Assembly (NCBI RefSeq): GCF_964204645.1
Contig: NC_134029.1
Span: 11,708,850 to 11,772,849 of the forward strand
Reading direction: 5' to 3'
DNA: 64,000 nucleotides
Source: Tubulanus polymorphus
Lineage: Eukaryota > Nemertea > Palaeonemertea > Tubulaniformes > Tubulanidae
Position 1 is the stretch's first letter; each line of letters opens with the position of its first letter. Positions 41,794 to 53,074 of the stretch are shown one piece after another. Below the pieces are notes generated by a model, which was not told the origin of the DNA, ran no database searches, and worked only from the letters and a program-made list of their open reading frames with translations. Made by a program: the position numbers and the translations under genes.

Positions 41794-42941
41794 GGTGTTG
41801 TCATATCGCGGAAAGACGGAATCGCGGAATTTTACAAAAACGCGGAATTTCTTCATTTTTACTATAGTAAACGGGTTTTCCCACGGGGATACCCACTGTC
41901 GGACAGGGCACCGGACCCAGGTTTTCAACACCGGGAATTAGTATTTGATAATTTATTATATCGCCAGTCAACAACTTAACGATACTGTTTCAAATAATGG
42001 AGAACCTACGCAATACGTGCTTTGCGAATTCAGTGATTCAGAGTATCGCTGCATTAACTGAAGGAATCCAAATCGATGGTACCTAAACGTAGGATTTGTG
42101 ATGACACCATGGGTCATTCTCAAGGACTCACTTCCGAGTTAAGATGTGACTCTGGTCTCTGGATTTAAAACATTGGAAATGAATTGATTCTAAGTAACTC
42201 AGAGTTAACTCAAAACTGTGGAACTGGATCGATGTCAGACGAAAATAAATATACATTATGTATATTTCATTCTGGCTTAGGATTGTTCATGCGTGTTGTG
42301 TGTCTACATTGTTGTTATAAGCGAAATAATGTGGTTTATCTTTTAGAATTAAATGATATGAAAGATTATAAAATGGCTTCGTTTTTTTTTTAATGTTTAC
42401 TTTGTGACTGCTATAACATATATGTTCCTATGCTGATTATTTGGGTCAAAAGAATCTTATTGGTACCGGTACTGGACGGCCGTAAAATTATAATAATTTC
42501 AAAGGAATTTGAACCGGTACTTGTTTGGTCGTAGGATTTCATGTTTGCAACCATCTACAACTACGGTCCGACACCGCGAACGTGCTTAATATTTATCTGA
42601 TAATATTCGTTTCTGAAGTTCTCAAAAAGTCGATGAACTTCGATAACCGAAGTTTGCCTAATAGAAATAGACATTAGGTGCCTGGTCTCTTTCACCTCAC
42701 TTGATTCTGACTTCTTCTACAGGTGGCAGCCAGTCAACGGTATCGTAATATAATAATTCCATATAAAATTGCCTGCAAATAATGGGATTCGAACCTAAGT
42801 CGTTGCATCGATCGGTCCGGTGCCCTGTCCGACAGTGGGTATCCCCGTGGGAAAACCCGTTTACTATTTAAAGTAAAAATGAAGAAATTCCGCGTTTTTG
42901 GAAAATTCCGCGATTCCGTCTTTCCGCGATATGACAACACC
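41794..42941. mobile_element. 1.1-kb inverted-repeat element with 125-bp arms
   Basis: Arms 41794-41919 and 42816-42941 start GGTGTTGTCATATCGCGG. A tRNA-like B box (GGTTCGAATCCC, minus strand, 42781-42795) lies next to the right arm, with related sequence missing on the left. No target duplication is evident and no coding region. Confidence 0.6.
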
Positions 42942-43261
42942 GCTTCTCACTTCACGCGCTCGAGCTTCGAGTAGGCCTTCTCACTTCGCGCGCTCGAAAA
43001 GCTCGCTCAAAGCCGAATGCTCGCGCGAATAACCCTTCGAGCAAAACATCAAAACGATACCCATTTTATAGCTCTAAGACAAGTTGAAAAAACACAAGTT
43101 ATGCTTGATTCTCATGTTCAAATTTAATTCAAATTTATTTTATTACATCATATTTACAAAGCATATCATTGGTTCATACAGTAATAAAAATTAGGGCAGA
43201 ACAAATATTATTACAGAAACTCCAAAAAGGCAATGAATTTCTGTAACTAAATGAACATTAT
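42942..43261. other. no gene seen
   Basis: Short CG-rich stretch ('gcgctcgagcttcgag') then AT-rich DNA without coding signal. Confidence 0.4.
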
Positions 43262-43830
43262 TTTTAGCCCACTTGGGACTTTAGTCCCAGTGGGCTATTG
43301 CGTTCACTTTTCGTCCGTCGTCCATTCGTCCGTCCGTAGACGGAAATCAGTTATTTTAGGAAGTTTTGAAGACACTTCAATGTAATGTCTTGATATTTGG
43401 GTTTCACATGTATCTACCCTAGACACATCTTCAGCCCAAAAACTGGCCCTGTCAGAATCAAGATGGCCGACTGGCAGCCATTGTTGTTCGCCAAAATCAA
43501 CACTTTTTACACATTTTTGAACTTTTTGAGGGAAATTTTGAAGATGCTTCGATCAATTTCCTTGATCTTTCAGATATATGTGAATGCCCCCTGGGCCCAT
43601 CAGCATAACAAAAATTGGGATACGGACTCAAGATGGCCGTCCTATGACCTTTTTTAGTGCCCAAAAATGTCAATTTTGGCCCGAATTCTGAGTTTGCTCA
43701 TTTCTCATTGCAATTTGTGATGGGTATTCTTTGAAAAGGGATGTTTTATACCTTTGATACCTGAATTGTTAGATTGTTGAGCATTTGGAACCTCTTCCCA
43801 AGTGGGCATGGTGTCCCTGGACCCCTAGTT
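43262..43830 (+). repeat. dispersed repeat with Helitron-like 3' end
   Basis: Begins with the palindromic 'cccacttgggactttagtcc' and ends 'gtccctggacccctagt'. Relatives: 15120-15320 and 60490-60960, and 3' ends at 2870-2906 and 3200-3226. The ends stop at CCTAGT in three different contexts, with a short GTCC/GGAC stem just before. Helitrons end in CTAG plus T. This is inferred from ends only. Confidence 0.45.
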
Positions 43831-44377
43831 CTAATAACTCAAATCAAGAGTGACTCTCCCGTTTATTAGGAAACACACGCAACTAGTGGAATAGGTTTGA
43901 TTTACACACATGTTGCAGGTATCAATTGTTTATCACTGTAGAATTTATAATCCATAAAAGCCAAAATCAACATCAGCCGGAAACCCAGACCAAATCAATT
44001 CATAATTTATTGATTGAATCTACACTACAATAAATGTATTTATTCAAATATTTCAATAAAAACATTAACTTCTTAAATCTATCTGTGAATTCACTCAATC
44101 TATCGACTCAGCAGGTGCTTAAGATGAGTTCTTAATAGGACAGATCCATTTTAAGGATGGTGATAATACAGTATCATGATGTTTGAATGCCAAAATAAAT
44201 GCCTGGTCAAATATATTAATATTTGTGATTGTACGTCCGCGTATGTTCTTTTTCAAAGCTGAATCATATTTGACGTTTACACAGTGGTTTTATATTAGGT
44301 TCGAATCTGTCAATGCATTTTATGATATGTATCGATATTTCAATTTACTACAATTCCCATCATTCTGAATGGCTTTA
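43831..44377. other. no gene seen
   Basis: AT-rich interior of the 3.8-kb insert, short frames only. Confidence 0.4.
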
Positions 44378-44406
44378 CAGAAAACCCGTCATCGCTGCTT
44401 TGCAGC

Positions 44407-45526
44407 TATATTCCTTTTAATTATTTCATGTTGAATAATATCAGTTTTTTTTATTTTCTGATGTATTGTAATCCGGTTTAGAATCATTATTTAATTTGAT
44501 ATTCTTTGTTTTAGTTTCTGTTAATTGAATATGTTTTTTAATTTTTTCACCTTCCATTAATTTTGGAGCGGTGATTATTTTTTTATTTATGTCATTTAAT
44601 CCAAATGAATTATTTATTGTTGCAGTTTTAATTAGATTATTGTAACAAATTATATTTCCCATTTTTAATATTAAATCATTAGAAATGATTAATAAATTGG
44701 GACCTATACAATAATTTAATCTTTAATGAGATTTATCTAAATAATTTTGGTACCTGACTATATTTTCTGGAAACTGTTGGTGATCTTGTTTCAACTTGCG
44801 CACCTAAAATACATATCAAATAAGTTCTAATAGATTGATTTATTCTCTATATTCCAGCTTTAGTAAAACCTTCACTATTTTCTAAAATATAATTAATCCA
44901 TCCATTATTATTTTGTTGTTGTATATTATTATAATATTTTGGTAATTCATTCCTATTTAGTGTTCTTATATCTGTATGTGTCATTATTTTTCCAAATTCT
45001 TTAGTATATAATATTCCTAATCCACCCATTGTACCAATTTTTGCTCTAAAATCATTATTTGAATTAATATTAAATTCATTACATATTTTATAAAACTTAG
45101 AAAAATTAACATTATTATTTAGTTCATTAAAATATTTTGAACCTGGTAAAGGGCACTCTAATTCATTTAATATTAATTTTATTTAAAAATATGTATGGTT
45201 TATTTAAATGATCATTCCAACTTATACCACACCCTGTTGTTGCACAATCAAAACAGCAAAATTTAATTGGTTCTGCCAATACTTCATTAGATTTTAATAA
45301 CGATTGTTTTGCCTCATTTAAATTTTTAAAATTAATTACGTAAATATTGAATATATTTTCCACCTTAACATTAAAATTATTAGTTTCAGTAACATAAATA
45401 TCTAAATTAATTAATGAATCTAAAACTTCATTTCTATATGAAATATCTTTAATAAAATCTATTGCAGGAATATTATATCTAATTGATTTATTATATATTG
45501 AAAAGCTTTTGGAAAACTATCTGCCA
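44407..45526 (-). pseudogene. P3 homologue of the 462-residue conserved protein
   Basis: ATG at 45526 after a T-tract and ATATAAATG. Several frame changes and stops (around 45365, 45180, 45030, 44850, 44720). Recognisable pieces: CATTGCGISWNDHLN, GWINYILENSEGFTKAGI, MGNIICYNNLIKTATINNSFG. Cut by the insert at 44406. Confidence 0.85.
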
Positions 45527-45543
45527 TTTATATAATAAAAAGA

Positions 45544-45968
45544 TTAATAATTAATTAATTCTTTTGATAATTTATCTTGTTCTTCAATTGTAATATTACC
45601 ATTTAAACTTATTATATAATCTAATGTATTCTTTAATTTATTAATTTCTTTTATATTAGATTTTATTTTTTCTTTATTACCTTTTATATTTAATTCTGAA
45701 CTTATTCCGGTTAAAACACTTAATGATAATCCTAACACGCCAATTAAGATGGTTTAAGGTGTTAATGGTGAGAATATTGCTAAAAATATTATTACAGAAC
45801 TTATTGTAACTGAACCACTGATAATAGAATGATATATTATTTTAAATATATTTTTTTTATCTTTAAATCATTTTCAAATTCTAATATTTGTTTTTCAAAA
45901 TATAATTTTAATTTAGTTTTATTTATATCATGAGGAATGATATCATTATTATCAACTTTATCATCCAT
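45544..45968 (-). pseudogene. P3 homologue of the 144-residue membrane protein
   Basis: Start at 45968. The membrane region is disrupted near 45750-45850. The C-terminal coiled coil (KEKIKSNIKEINKLKNTLDYI) is intact and ends at the same residue as in P2. Confidence 0.8.
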
Positions 45969-45984
45969 TTATTTAGAAAAAAAT

Positions 45985-46401
45985 AATTTGTAAATTTATA
46001 TGCCACAAATATAACAATAACAGTTCCACCTAAAATCCAAATTATTTCATAATTTTGTTGTTCTTTACTTGGTGTATAATAATCTGATAATTTAGGTTTG
46101 TATAGATGTAATTTTTCTTTATTTGTTACTGCGTTATATAAACTCATTGCATCATCGACTGATTGAAAATCTCTATGTGTAATTTTCTGATTATATAATT
46201 CTTTATTGATGTAATCCATGTAATTTTTTTTTCTCTATATTCTTCTGCAGCTTTATTATATTTCTCTAATGCTAAGTTATGTCTTCTTTGTTCTGCTAAT
46301 GAACTATTTTTATCAATATGCTTAAATAAATACCCACCACCAGTAAATGCTAAAGTGTTAACAATTGCTGATCCTATAATAGTTATAATTGCAGAAGCCA
46401 T
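45985..46401 (-). pseudogene. P3 homologue of the 140-residue membrane protein
   Basis: Open from 46401 to a frameshift in a poly-T run near 46228, then in another frame to the C-terminal helix. The stop codon seen in P2 is lost, so the frame reads on into the spacer. Confidence 0.8.
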
Positions 46402-46426
46402 TTATTTAATAAAAGAAATTACGCAT

Positions 46427-46662
46427 TTATATAGGAGGAATATATTTTTGTTTTTCCAAATAATCAATTGTTGAATTAGATAAGGTAACTGCTAATGTTA
46501 ATTTTAAACTGCTAATTTTAAAATATCATTGATATCAAATCTAACAACATTAATACTTCCCATTCTAAATACTTTTTTTAATACCATTGTATAACCAACA
46601 GTTCCCACTGATAATAATGCTCCATTATATAACCCATTTATTATCCACTTCTGTTCTGCCAT
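46427..46662 (-). pseudogene. P3 homologue of the 73-residue membrane protein
   Basis: Start at 46662, end at the same PPI stop as in P2. A small insertion and frame change near 46500 break the second half. Confidence 0.7.
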
Positions 46663-46671
46663 TTATTAATC

Positions 46672-46856
46672 AAAAAAATTACCATCTTCAAAATATTTAG
46701 TTATCTTATTAGTTATTATTTCAACATTTATTTTGTTTCATTAGGAAATACAATATTTTTAATATGTGTTATTACATCATTAATATTAAATTTCATTTCT
46801 TTCTCACGTTTAAAATCAAACCCAAAACATATACTCGGCCCTACTGTTATATTCAT
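46672..46856 (-). pseudogene. P3 homologue of the 113-residue acidic protein, internally deleted
   Basis: N-terminal codons (MNITVGPSICFGFDFK) begin at 46856 and the C-terminal part appears before 46674, but much of the middle is missing. Confidence 0.7.
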
Positions 46857-46872
46857 TTATATAGTGAAAAAA

Positions 46873-47633
46873 TTATTCTTTACATCTTATAACTAATTCA
46901 TGAATTACAGGAAAGTTATTTAAATCAATTAAGTATCCATTATGATTTCTTACTTCTAACTTAAAATTATTAAATTTTGGAATACAAGGTTTAAAATTAC
47001 ACTCAGCTAAATTATAATTAATTTGAGTTCCAAATTGTTTAACATTTTTTAATGGTAAAATATTTAATATACTAGAATTACAAATTGTACTTTTAGTTGC
47101 TTCAAATGTTTTTGTAGGATCAATTAAATTGCAATAAATATAAAAGTGTGTGAAAGGCATTATATTTGAATTACCGTCTACGTTTCCTGTAACAGTATCT
47201 GGTGCAATTCCTAGCAATTTAGCTAATGGGTTTTTTTTGTCATAAATGCATGTTTAATTTCATCATATACCTTTATTTTAATTTTATTTGTGATATCACT
47301 TTTTATAAATCTAATTAAAAACTTATCATCTCTTCTAATTTTCAACCGTGCTCTTCGATTAATTTCTTGAACTAATGTTTCTAAATTATATAATCCTGGT
47401 TTTAAAATTAAAAACCATTTGTTTATATTTCTAATATGAATTAAAAAAGTATTATCTTCAGTAGTTTCATCCGTTATATAATCAAAAGAATTACATAAAC
47501 CTATATTTACTAATTTTAAATCTACACAATTCTTAAATTCCCTATCTAATTGTACTAGTAAATTATGTGATTTTTGATTATGCAGTTTCCTAGAATCAAC
47601 AAATATTCTATATTCTTTTAATTTATCTTGCAT
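46873..47633 (-). pseudogene. P3 homologue of the penton candidate, one frameshift
   Basis: Start at 47633 and stop at 46873. A poly-T length change at about 47229-47236 puts the two halves in different frames. Its C-terminus is intact and extends about ten residues beyond the truncated P2 version. Confidence 0.85.
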
Positions 47634-47643
47634 TTTACATATT

Positions 47644-47997
47644 TTATTCGAAATCTATATCATGGTGTCCTTTTTCATTCTTACCTTTATATATGAAATA
47701 GAAATCACCAGAACATAATTCTTCTAAATCTTCACTAGATAATCTATGAAATCTATCTGGTAAATATGTTCTGAATTTATATTTATTTCTTTTTAACCCT
47801 TCATATTCTAAGTGGATAACTAATTTACCTCCATATGTGTTAGTAATTATTTCAATATTTGTAATTAAATATTTCTTATGAATTGTTAATTCTGTTAACT
47901 TCATAAATTTATAATCTATGGATTTTACATTTGTAGTATCTTTTATTCTATCTAGAAATGATTCGTTGTTCTCACTGTGTACTTGTTTACTCTCCAT
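47644..47997 (-). CDS. P3 copy of the possible OB-fold protein, intact
   Basis: 117 residues, the only P3 gene still fully open. It matches the P2 protein at 24373-24714 along its whole length, with three or four extra residues (ENNES) near the start. Same ATAATAAATG start context. Whether it is expressed is unknown. Confidence 0.75.
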   Translation of the reverse strand: MESKQVHSENNESFLDRIKDTTNVKSIDYKFMKLTELTIHKKYLITNIEIITNTYGGKLVIHLEYEGLKRNKYKFRTYLPDRFHRLSSEDLEELCSGDFYFIYKGKNEKGHHDIDFE

Positions 47998-48017
47998 TTA
48001 TTATACATATTTTTATT

Positions 48018-48535
48018 AAAATTGATTGACATGCTAGAATTCTTTTCGTAATTTCATTCTCTTTTATTTCTTCTCTTTTGAACTTTAAGTATTCATCTAA
48101 ATTACAACCATATGCAACTGTGTGTATACCATCATCTAAAATATATCTTTTACCATCGAAAGGATTCAAACTTATCTTCTCTATCTCTTCAATAAACATC
48201 TCGTGATCTTCTGATCTTAAACATTTCATCTTATGTTTTCTAACTTCTTCATTGAATATACAAGTGATGTAATCTTTAAAATGAATATTCTTTTCTACTA
48301 CACTTTTTGTTATACCGTTTATCCTTTTAGCTTCATGTTCTTTAGTTCTATAACTATACAATTTAGATCTAATACCTATAAATTCTATCATTTCTTCACC
48401 TCCTAATTCATCCATGAACTTTCCTGGCACCTTTTTATTATCATTGCCAAACAATTCGTGATCTTTTGGATAGTTACTAAAATCAAAATGATGTTTTAAT
48501 GTTTTTGAATCATCTGTTATGCTATTAGTTTTTAT
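48018..48535 (-). pseudogene. P3 polB, C-terminal fragment
   Basis: Matches the last 170 codons or so of P2 polB (GKFMDELGGEEMIEFIGIRSKLYSY... NPFDGKRYILDDGIHTVAYGCNLDEY). The P2 stop codon is altered here. Motifs A-C and the exonuclease are missing: homology stops near 48535. Confidence 0.9.
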
Positions 48536-48829
48536 TGGTTCGAAGAATGAGAACCTAAGCTATCGTCAAGTTGAAGTCAAGAAGTCACGTGACAGGATCG
48601 GAAGATTATCTTTTCAGATTGAGTGATACGCCTTAATGAAATAGGTCCACATACGTAATTCGCTTGTCTTAAGAATATTATAATTATCATGATAAATATA
48701 TTCAAATACTCTGAATAATATCGTTTTTTTAAATCATGCGTAATGGACACCGATTTAGCGGTTAAAACGAATCATTACATCTACTCGCGCATAAATACAC
48801 CATCAATGCTGAGCCTGCTAAAGCGCCAG
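48536..48829. other. no gene seen
   Basis: Unique-looking DNA between P3 and the MITE; nothing recognised. Confidence 0.4.
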
Positions 48830-48914
48830 TAGACTGGTCGCCTGTCCAATTCTGCGCCACCCGCATTCGCAGTCAGAATAGTCTAACAGAAGGTAGATAC
48901 CGGCAACCAGTCTA
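48830..48914. mobile_element. 85-bp MITE, TAGACTGG family
   Basis: TAGACTGG...CCAGTCTA ends, flanked by AAGCGCCAG (48821-48829) and TAGCGCCAG (48915-48923), a 9-bp duplication with one mismatch. Its first 55 bp match the left end of the 4.3-kb element at 52427, so it is an internal-deletion derivative. Confidence 0.75.
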
Positions 48915-49557
48915 TAGCGCCAGGTGTACGTTCAAAATCCCATAGATCAAAATCCCACAAGTCAAAATCCCATAGTCAATATCCCATTGTTCATAATCCC
49001 ACATATTATGATCAAAATCCCATATATTTTTATTATATACTATGGGGTATCTGATTTTTTACTATACAGTGCCGAATACTGTAGAAATATGTATATGTTA
49101 ATAGAATATAACCTATATGCTGTATATAGGGCCTAATATAGGCTAATGAATGAATACAGATTGGTCTTTGATCTAGAGGATTAGACTAATTATGATATGC
49201 TTTGATCAAAGGTGATTAAGTTGAGATTAATCAGTGTTTAGTTAACCATAGCTATAGACAGGAAAAACCATAAGGAAAGGAAAACTAAAAGAAATGATAA
49301 GATAAGAATTACGTATACTCAATTTTCTACTATAAACTTCTAATAATATTCTATTATTCACAGTTTCATTCAGTACAATTCTGTCTCACATACATTAATC
49401 ATTCTAAACACTTATTCTAAATCATTCTATATACAAACTTGGAAAAAACGATATATTATCACAAATCAGCACATTTTCTTTTCAGTATAGCATCTATTAT
49501 AAACTAATTTCAGACAGACAGGACGGATCTCGAGATTTAACTGGAAGATCTCACGAA

Positions 49558-51213
49558 TTAACACAAGAGGCGCATATTGTGTGAAATGCCTCTCAAAAAC
49601 TGTGGAACACGTTTTTGTCCATTATCAAAGTCCTGACATAGATTTTTTAGCCGTTCTTGCAAGTCCACAAATTTCTTACGAACACGTTTCGCTGGGCGTT
49701 GCCCAACGTTGTCAAGAGCAATCAATGCAGACACAGAAGCATTGTCCATTTGAAATGCATTTATGGTTCTCCAAATTGAGGGATGACGATGTCCCACCAT
49801 GTTAAAATATTTACAATTCCAAGATTCACAGATATTATTGGTCCTTGCACCTCCGGTTAATGTAGCATGATTCACATTCCACAACTCTAACGAATACAAC
49901 GGATTTATCCTCTTCAAGCGCATTATTCCATTAGGCGCACGAACACTTTTATATCCACCATTGACATATGTAGCATCAAAATAACCTAGTAATTCCAATG
50001 CATCATCTGGTGCAACACTACAGATATATGTAAGTCCTTCTTTAACATATGCCACAGGAAGGAATGCTAAACCGAAAATCATTCCAACAAACAGACGGAA
50101 CTCCTCATCCTCTCGATACTGCTTTGCGAGTCCTAGTTGCTGCACCTTTCTCCAAACCGACTGAGTCAAATGGAAGAAACACCCTTTCATCTGAACCTGA
50201 TTATCGAACAATACTCCCACTGCGTTGTGTATTGCTTTCTCAAAATCAGCCATGATGACTTCTGGCTCCGGGAAGATGCTTCTTTGTTCACACTCGTCTA
50301 AGAGAATCTGCAAATACAAAAAATAAAATACTAAGTTAAATCATGAAACTAAATATATGAAGTTCTATTTAATATGAGATGGGCATCTTGTCACTGTCTT
50401 TATGGTCTATCACTGACATTACCACCGTCCATATACCAATTCAATATTGCAAATCATATTCTACACCAGCTGTAAATAAACTTGAAAAGAGAATATATAA
50501 CTAACCTGTAACATTTCCTCGTATGTAGCTTGGTCTTTCTTTTCTAATAAACAATAGGCGACCGTAACTGCTGTTTCCCCAATCGGGACCCGTATCACGT
50601 AAACTTGCTCGAACATTGATGGTGCCATGGCGAAGTTCCCATCCATAAACCATTCTCGAGCATTCCCAAGTCTTTCTATACCATCATCTGCGGCGAATAC
50701 TACAACCCTCCGTCCAGTATGTCCATTGTCTTTCAGGAGAAACCGATTTCCACTGCCTTCTGATGTCTCCATCCATTTACCATCTATCACCAATTCATTC
50801 AAATCTTTTGGTTCTTTTGGTAAGTTTCTCCGTTTCTCGCGTCTTATCATCTGCTTACAGACTGCCGAACTTGGTATCTGGGCGAGAACATCTTCTTCAT
50901 GTATAGACGCTATAACATCAGAGTATATTTGTACTGGATTTGCTGCTACCGAATCTGCCACCTTTCTTTTCATCTCCAGTCTGGTCTTAGTGACAGTTAT
51001 TGCTTTGTCATCTGTGGGATGGTCGTGTGGCACAGTTTCTCTCGGATTTTGCATCTCTGTGTCTGTTACTAATGTTCCCTTGCAGCCACCTGATCGATTC
51101 TTAACACAATTCCATCTTATCTGCTTCGGTGTCGAATATTTCTTGACGTACATGTAACCATTGAGACATATCTTGAATCCACCTTTAGAAGTTTTAACTA
51201 TTTCTGATGCCAT
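49558..51213 (-). CDS. FLYWCH zinc finger/MULE transposase, two exons
   Basis: Exon 1 is 51213-50506 and exon 2 is 50307-49558, with a 198-bp GT-AG intron (donor after ...EEMLQ, acceptor before ILLDECEQ, phase 0). About 485 residues. The N-terminus is a FLYWCH finger (FKICLNGYMYVKKYS...IRWNC...GCKGTLVT...HDHP) that would bind the element ends. The MULE catalytic domain follows: WFMDGNFAMAP (first D), IMADFEKAI (second D) and CFFHLTQSVWRKVQ, with a C-terminal region NICESWN. The start is set at the Met before ASEIVKTSKGG; an upstream in-frame Met at 51306 is possible. No lesion seen, so it may be functional. Confidence 0.88.
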
Positions 51214-51306
51214 CTTAACGTATTGATAGCTGTTAAGAGACTGATATAATTTGCTAAGTTTTGGCCCCTTTTTATAGCAGTATAGCCATGCGTGATAAGT
51301 GTTCAA

Positions 51307-52300
51307 GTAATTAAAAAATCATAATTGCATCATGCTAATTAATCAATAACTTAATTATTGACACTGAACTGAAATCTGTTCTTTAATTAATTAACTGACC
51401 TAAGTTTGCATTCAGATGTATAGATCAGTATACATAATGTTTATAAGATGCTTTAAAAACTAAATATCATGGATTTGCAATTTGAAGTTACCATTGCTTG
51501 TAAAACAAACCCCAACATGTGTGCACCCTATTCATGTGGAACAAATTTCGGATAAATTGTGGGATTCATATAATAATTAAGGAGATATAATGTGCCTTTC
51601 AAGAAAAAAAAACGACCAACTTTTTCACTATATATAAAATGTGTCCTTTTTCAGAGGCGCCCTTTTCGAGAAATTAAGGACATGATTATCAGATTTTGTG
51701 TTAGATGTGCCCCTGAATAGCAATCTTGTCATACAAAATTGAGTGTTTAACATGCATTTTAACATGAGGTGACATTCAGTCAGTAATACTAACAACTTAA
51801 CAATTAGTCATCCTTTAATCTAATAATTTGTTTTGTTTGAAATTGGTCAAAGCAGTAACAGCCACTCAATTAATTATTATTAATTATCACTAACTAATTA
51901 ATTATTACACATGAAAGTCATGTTTGAAGTTGTCATGTTCAGCATGTGAACTGAAGTCAATATCAATAGTGTAATTTCCTTTTGTGAAATTATATAATAC
52001 ATAAATTAACAACTATCCTTTAATCTAATACATAAATCATGATCCTTTGATCTAATATCCTTTTGTTTTAAATAGATCAGAGCAGTAAATGATACAATAG
52101 ATTTAAAAACGGCCAATCAAAGGACAGCATCTGAACTGAAGTCAATTCCCCCTAATCCCTTACCCTTGGTTTTCTGAACAATACCTACCTAACTTAACTT
52201 AAATTTCAGCTGTTAGTGCTTCAACATATGTTTGTGTCTAAGATATCATATCATACATATGATGATAAGATGGGAAATACAATTTGGTAATACTAATGTA
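51307..52300. other. MULE 5' region, no gene seen
   Basis: AT-rich, with a duplicated 'ctttaatctaataattt/cataaatc' stretch (51790-52080). It presumably contains the transposase promoter, though no element is distinctive. Confidence 0.4.
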
Positions 52301-52626
52301 TGGGATTTTGATCTTTATCTGTGGGATTTTGAATTATGGGATTTTGATTATGGGTTTTTGACATGTGGGATTTTGTAACTGTGGGATTATGACAGGGATT
52401 CATAGCGCCAGTAGTACGTACAGCCATAGACTGGTCGCCTGTCCAATTCTGTGCCACCTGCTTTCGCAGTCAGAATAGGACAGGTTTAACCCGTCCGCCA
52501 TCTTCCGCGGAATATACGGATCCAATCAGATTTCAGTATTTCATCAAATGAACAATGTAACATGGCCTCCTCCAGAGTGTCTCGATTTACGTTCCATGGA
52601 CCGCTTTAAAGTCGATTTTTACACCA

Positions 52627-52845
52627 ATGAAGAAAGAAACTCGACTAAAACTATCAGGTTACGCTTCTGCGGGCACCTGTACTACGCTAGGCTTTGAAAA
52701 TACCGGTATACAATTCAGGATGTCTCCCTTACAGCGCTGTCAAAATCTACCCTGCTTGAAGGAACCGTCGTCAATCGACAACAACGACAACAACGAACTT
52801 GAGATGGAAAAACCAATCTCTACTGTCACTGACATTCTGAACTGA
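52627..52845 (+). other. doubtful 72-residue open frame
   Basis: Serine/threonine- and cysteine-bearing sequence with no recognised domain, inside the 4.3-kb element. Preceding DNA has no convincing start signal. May be part of a degraded transposon gene or chance. Confidence 0.2.
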
Positions 52846-53074
52846 ACCAGCCATGCAGCAGAGGCCACGACACCGGCAATTTGTTTGTTCACTTGAGATG
52901 ATTAATTTATTACTCTGAACGTGACACTGGACATTAGCAGTCAATTTCATTGTGGTGAAAATATTATACGACAGGTAACTTCACTTCAGTCTTTTAAAAC
53001 TTGTGAACAGTAAATAAATACTTATTTACAAATATTCTGTTGATTGTCTATTGTAGGTCATTGACTGTGTTCTG

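Larger units (their letters stand above)
40596..44406. mobile_element. 3.8-kb insert with GCTGCAAAGCAGCGAT inverted ends
   Basis: Inverted ends of about 29 bp: GCTGCAAAGCAGCGAT then ACGGGTTTTCTG at 40596-40624, and the complement at 44378-44406. It interrupts P3 between genes that are 6 kb apart in P2, so insertion was accompanied by deletion. It contains the 31-bp satellite, a smaller inverted-repeat element and a dispersed repeat. No transposase. Confidence 0.65.
39715..48535 (-). mobile_element. decayed reverse-oriented Polinton P3, with 3.8-kb replacement
   Basis: 39715-40595 equals reverse-complemented P2 35400-34558. 44407-48535 equals reverse-complemented P2 28290-23820. Gene order is that of P2 throughout, inverted. 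The section matching P2 28290-34558 (coiled-coil gene, major capsid, zinc finger, ATPase, integrase, small basic protein) is absent and 40596-44406 sits in its place. The copy ends inside polB near 48535. Nearly all genes are broken. Confidence 0.85.
48924..52401 (-). mobile_element. Mutator-like element (MULE), 3.5 kb
   Basis: Flanked by the 10-bp direct repeat ATAGCGCCAG (48914-48923, 52402-52411), in the MULE range of 8-11 bp. Both subterminal regions (48930-49025, 52300-52395) carry four or five copies of a CAAAATCCCAT-like unit in inverted orientation. The transposase is on the minus strand. 51307-52300 has no gene. Confidence 0.85.

Noticed and set aside
50627-51157. 176-residue plus-strand frame
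   Set aside because: Antisense to exon 1 of the MULE transposase, which has clear FLYWCH and catalytic motifs.
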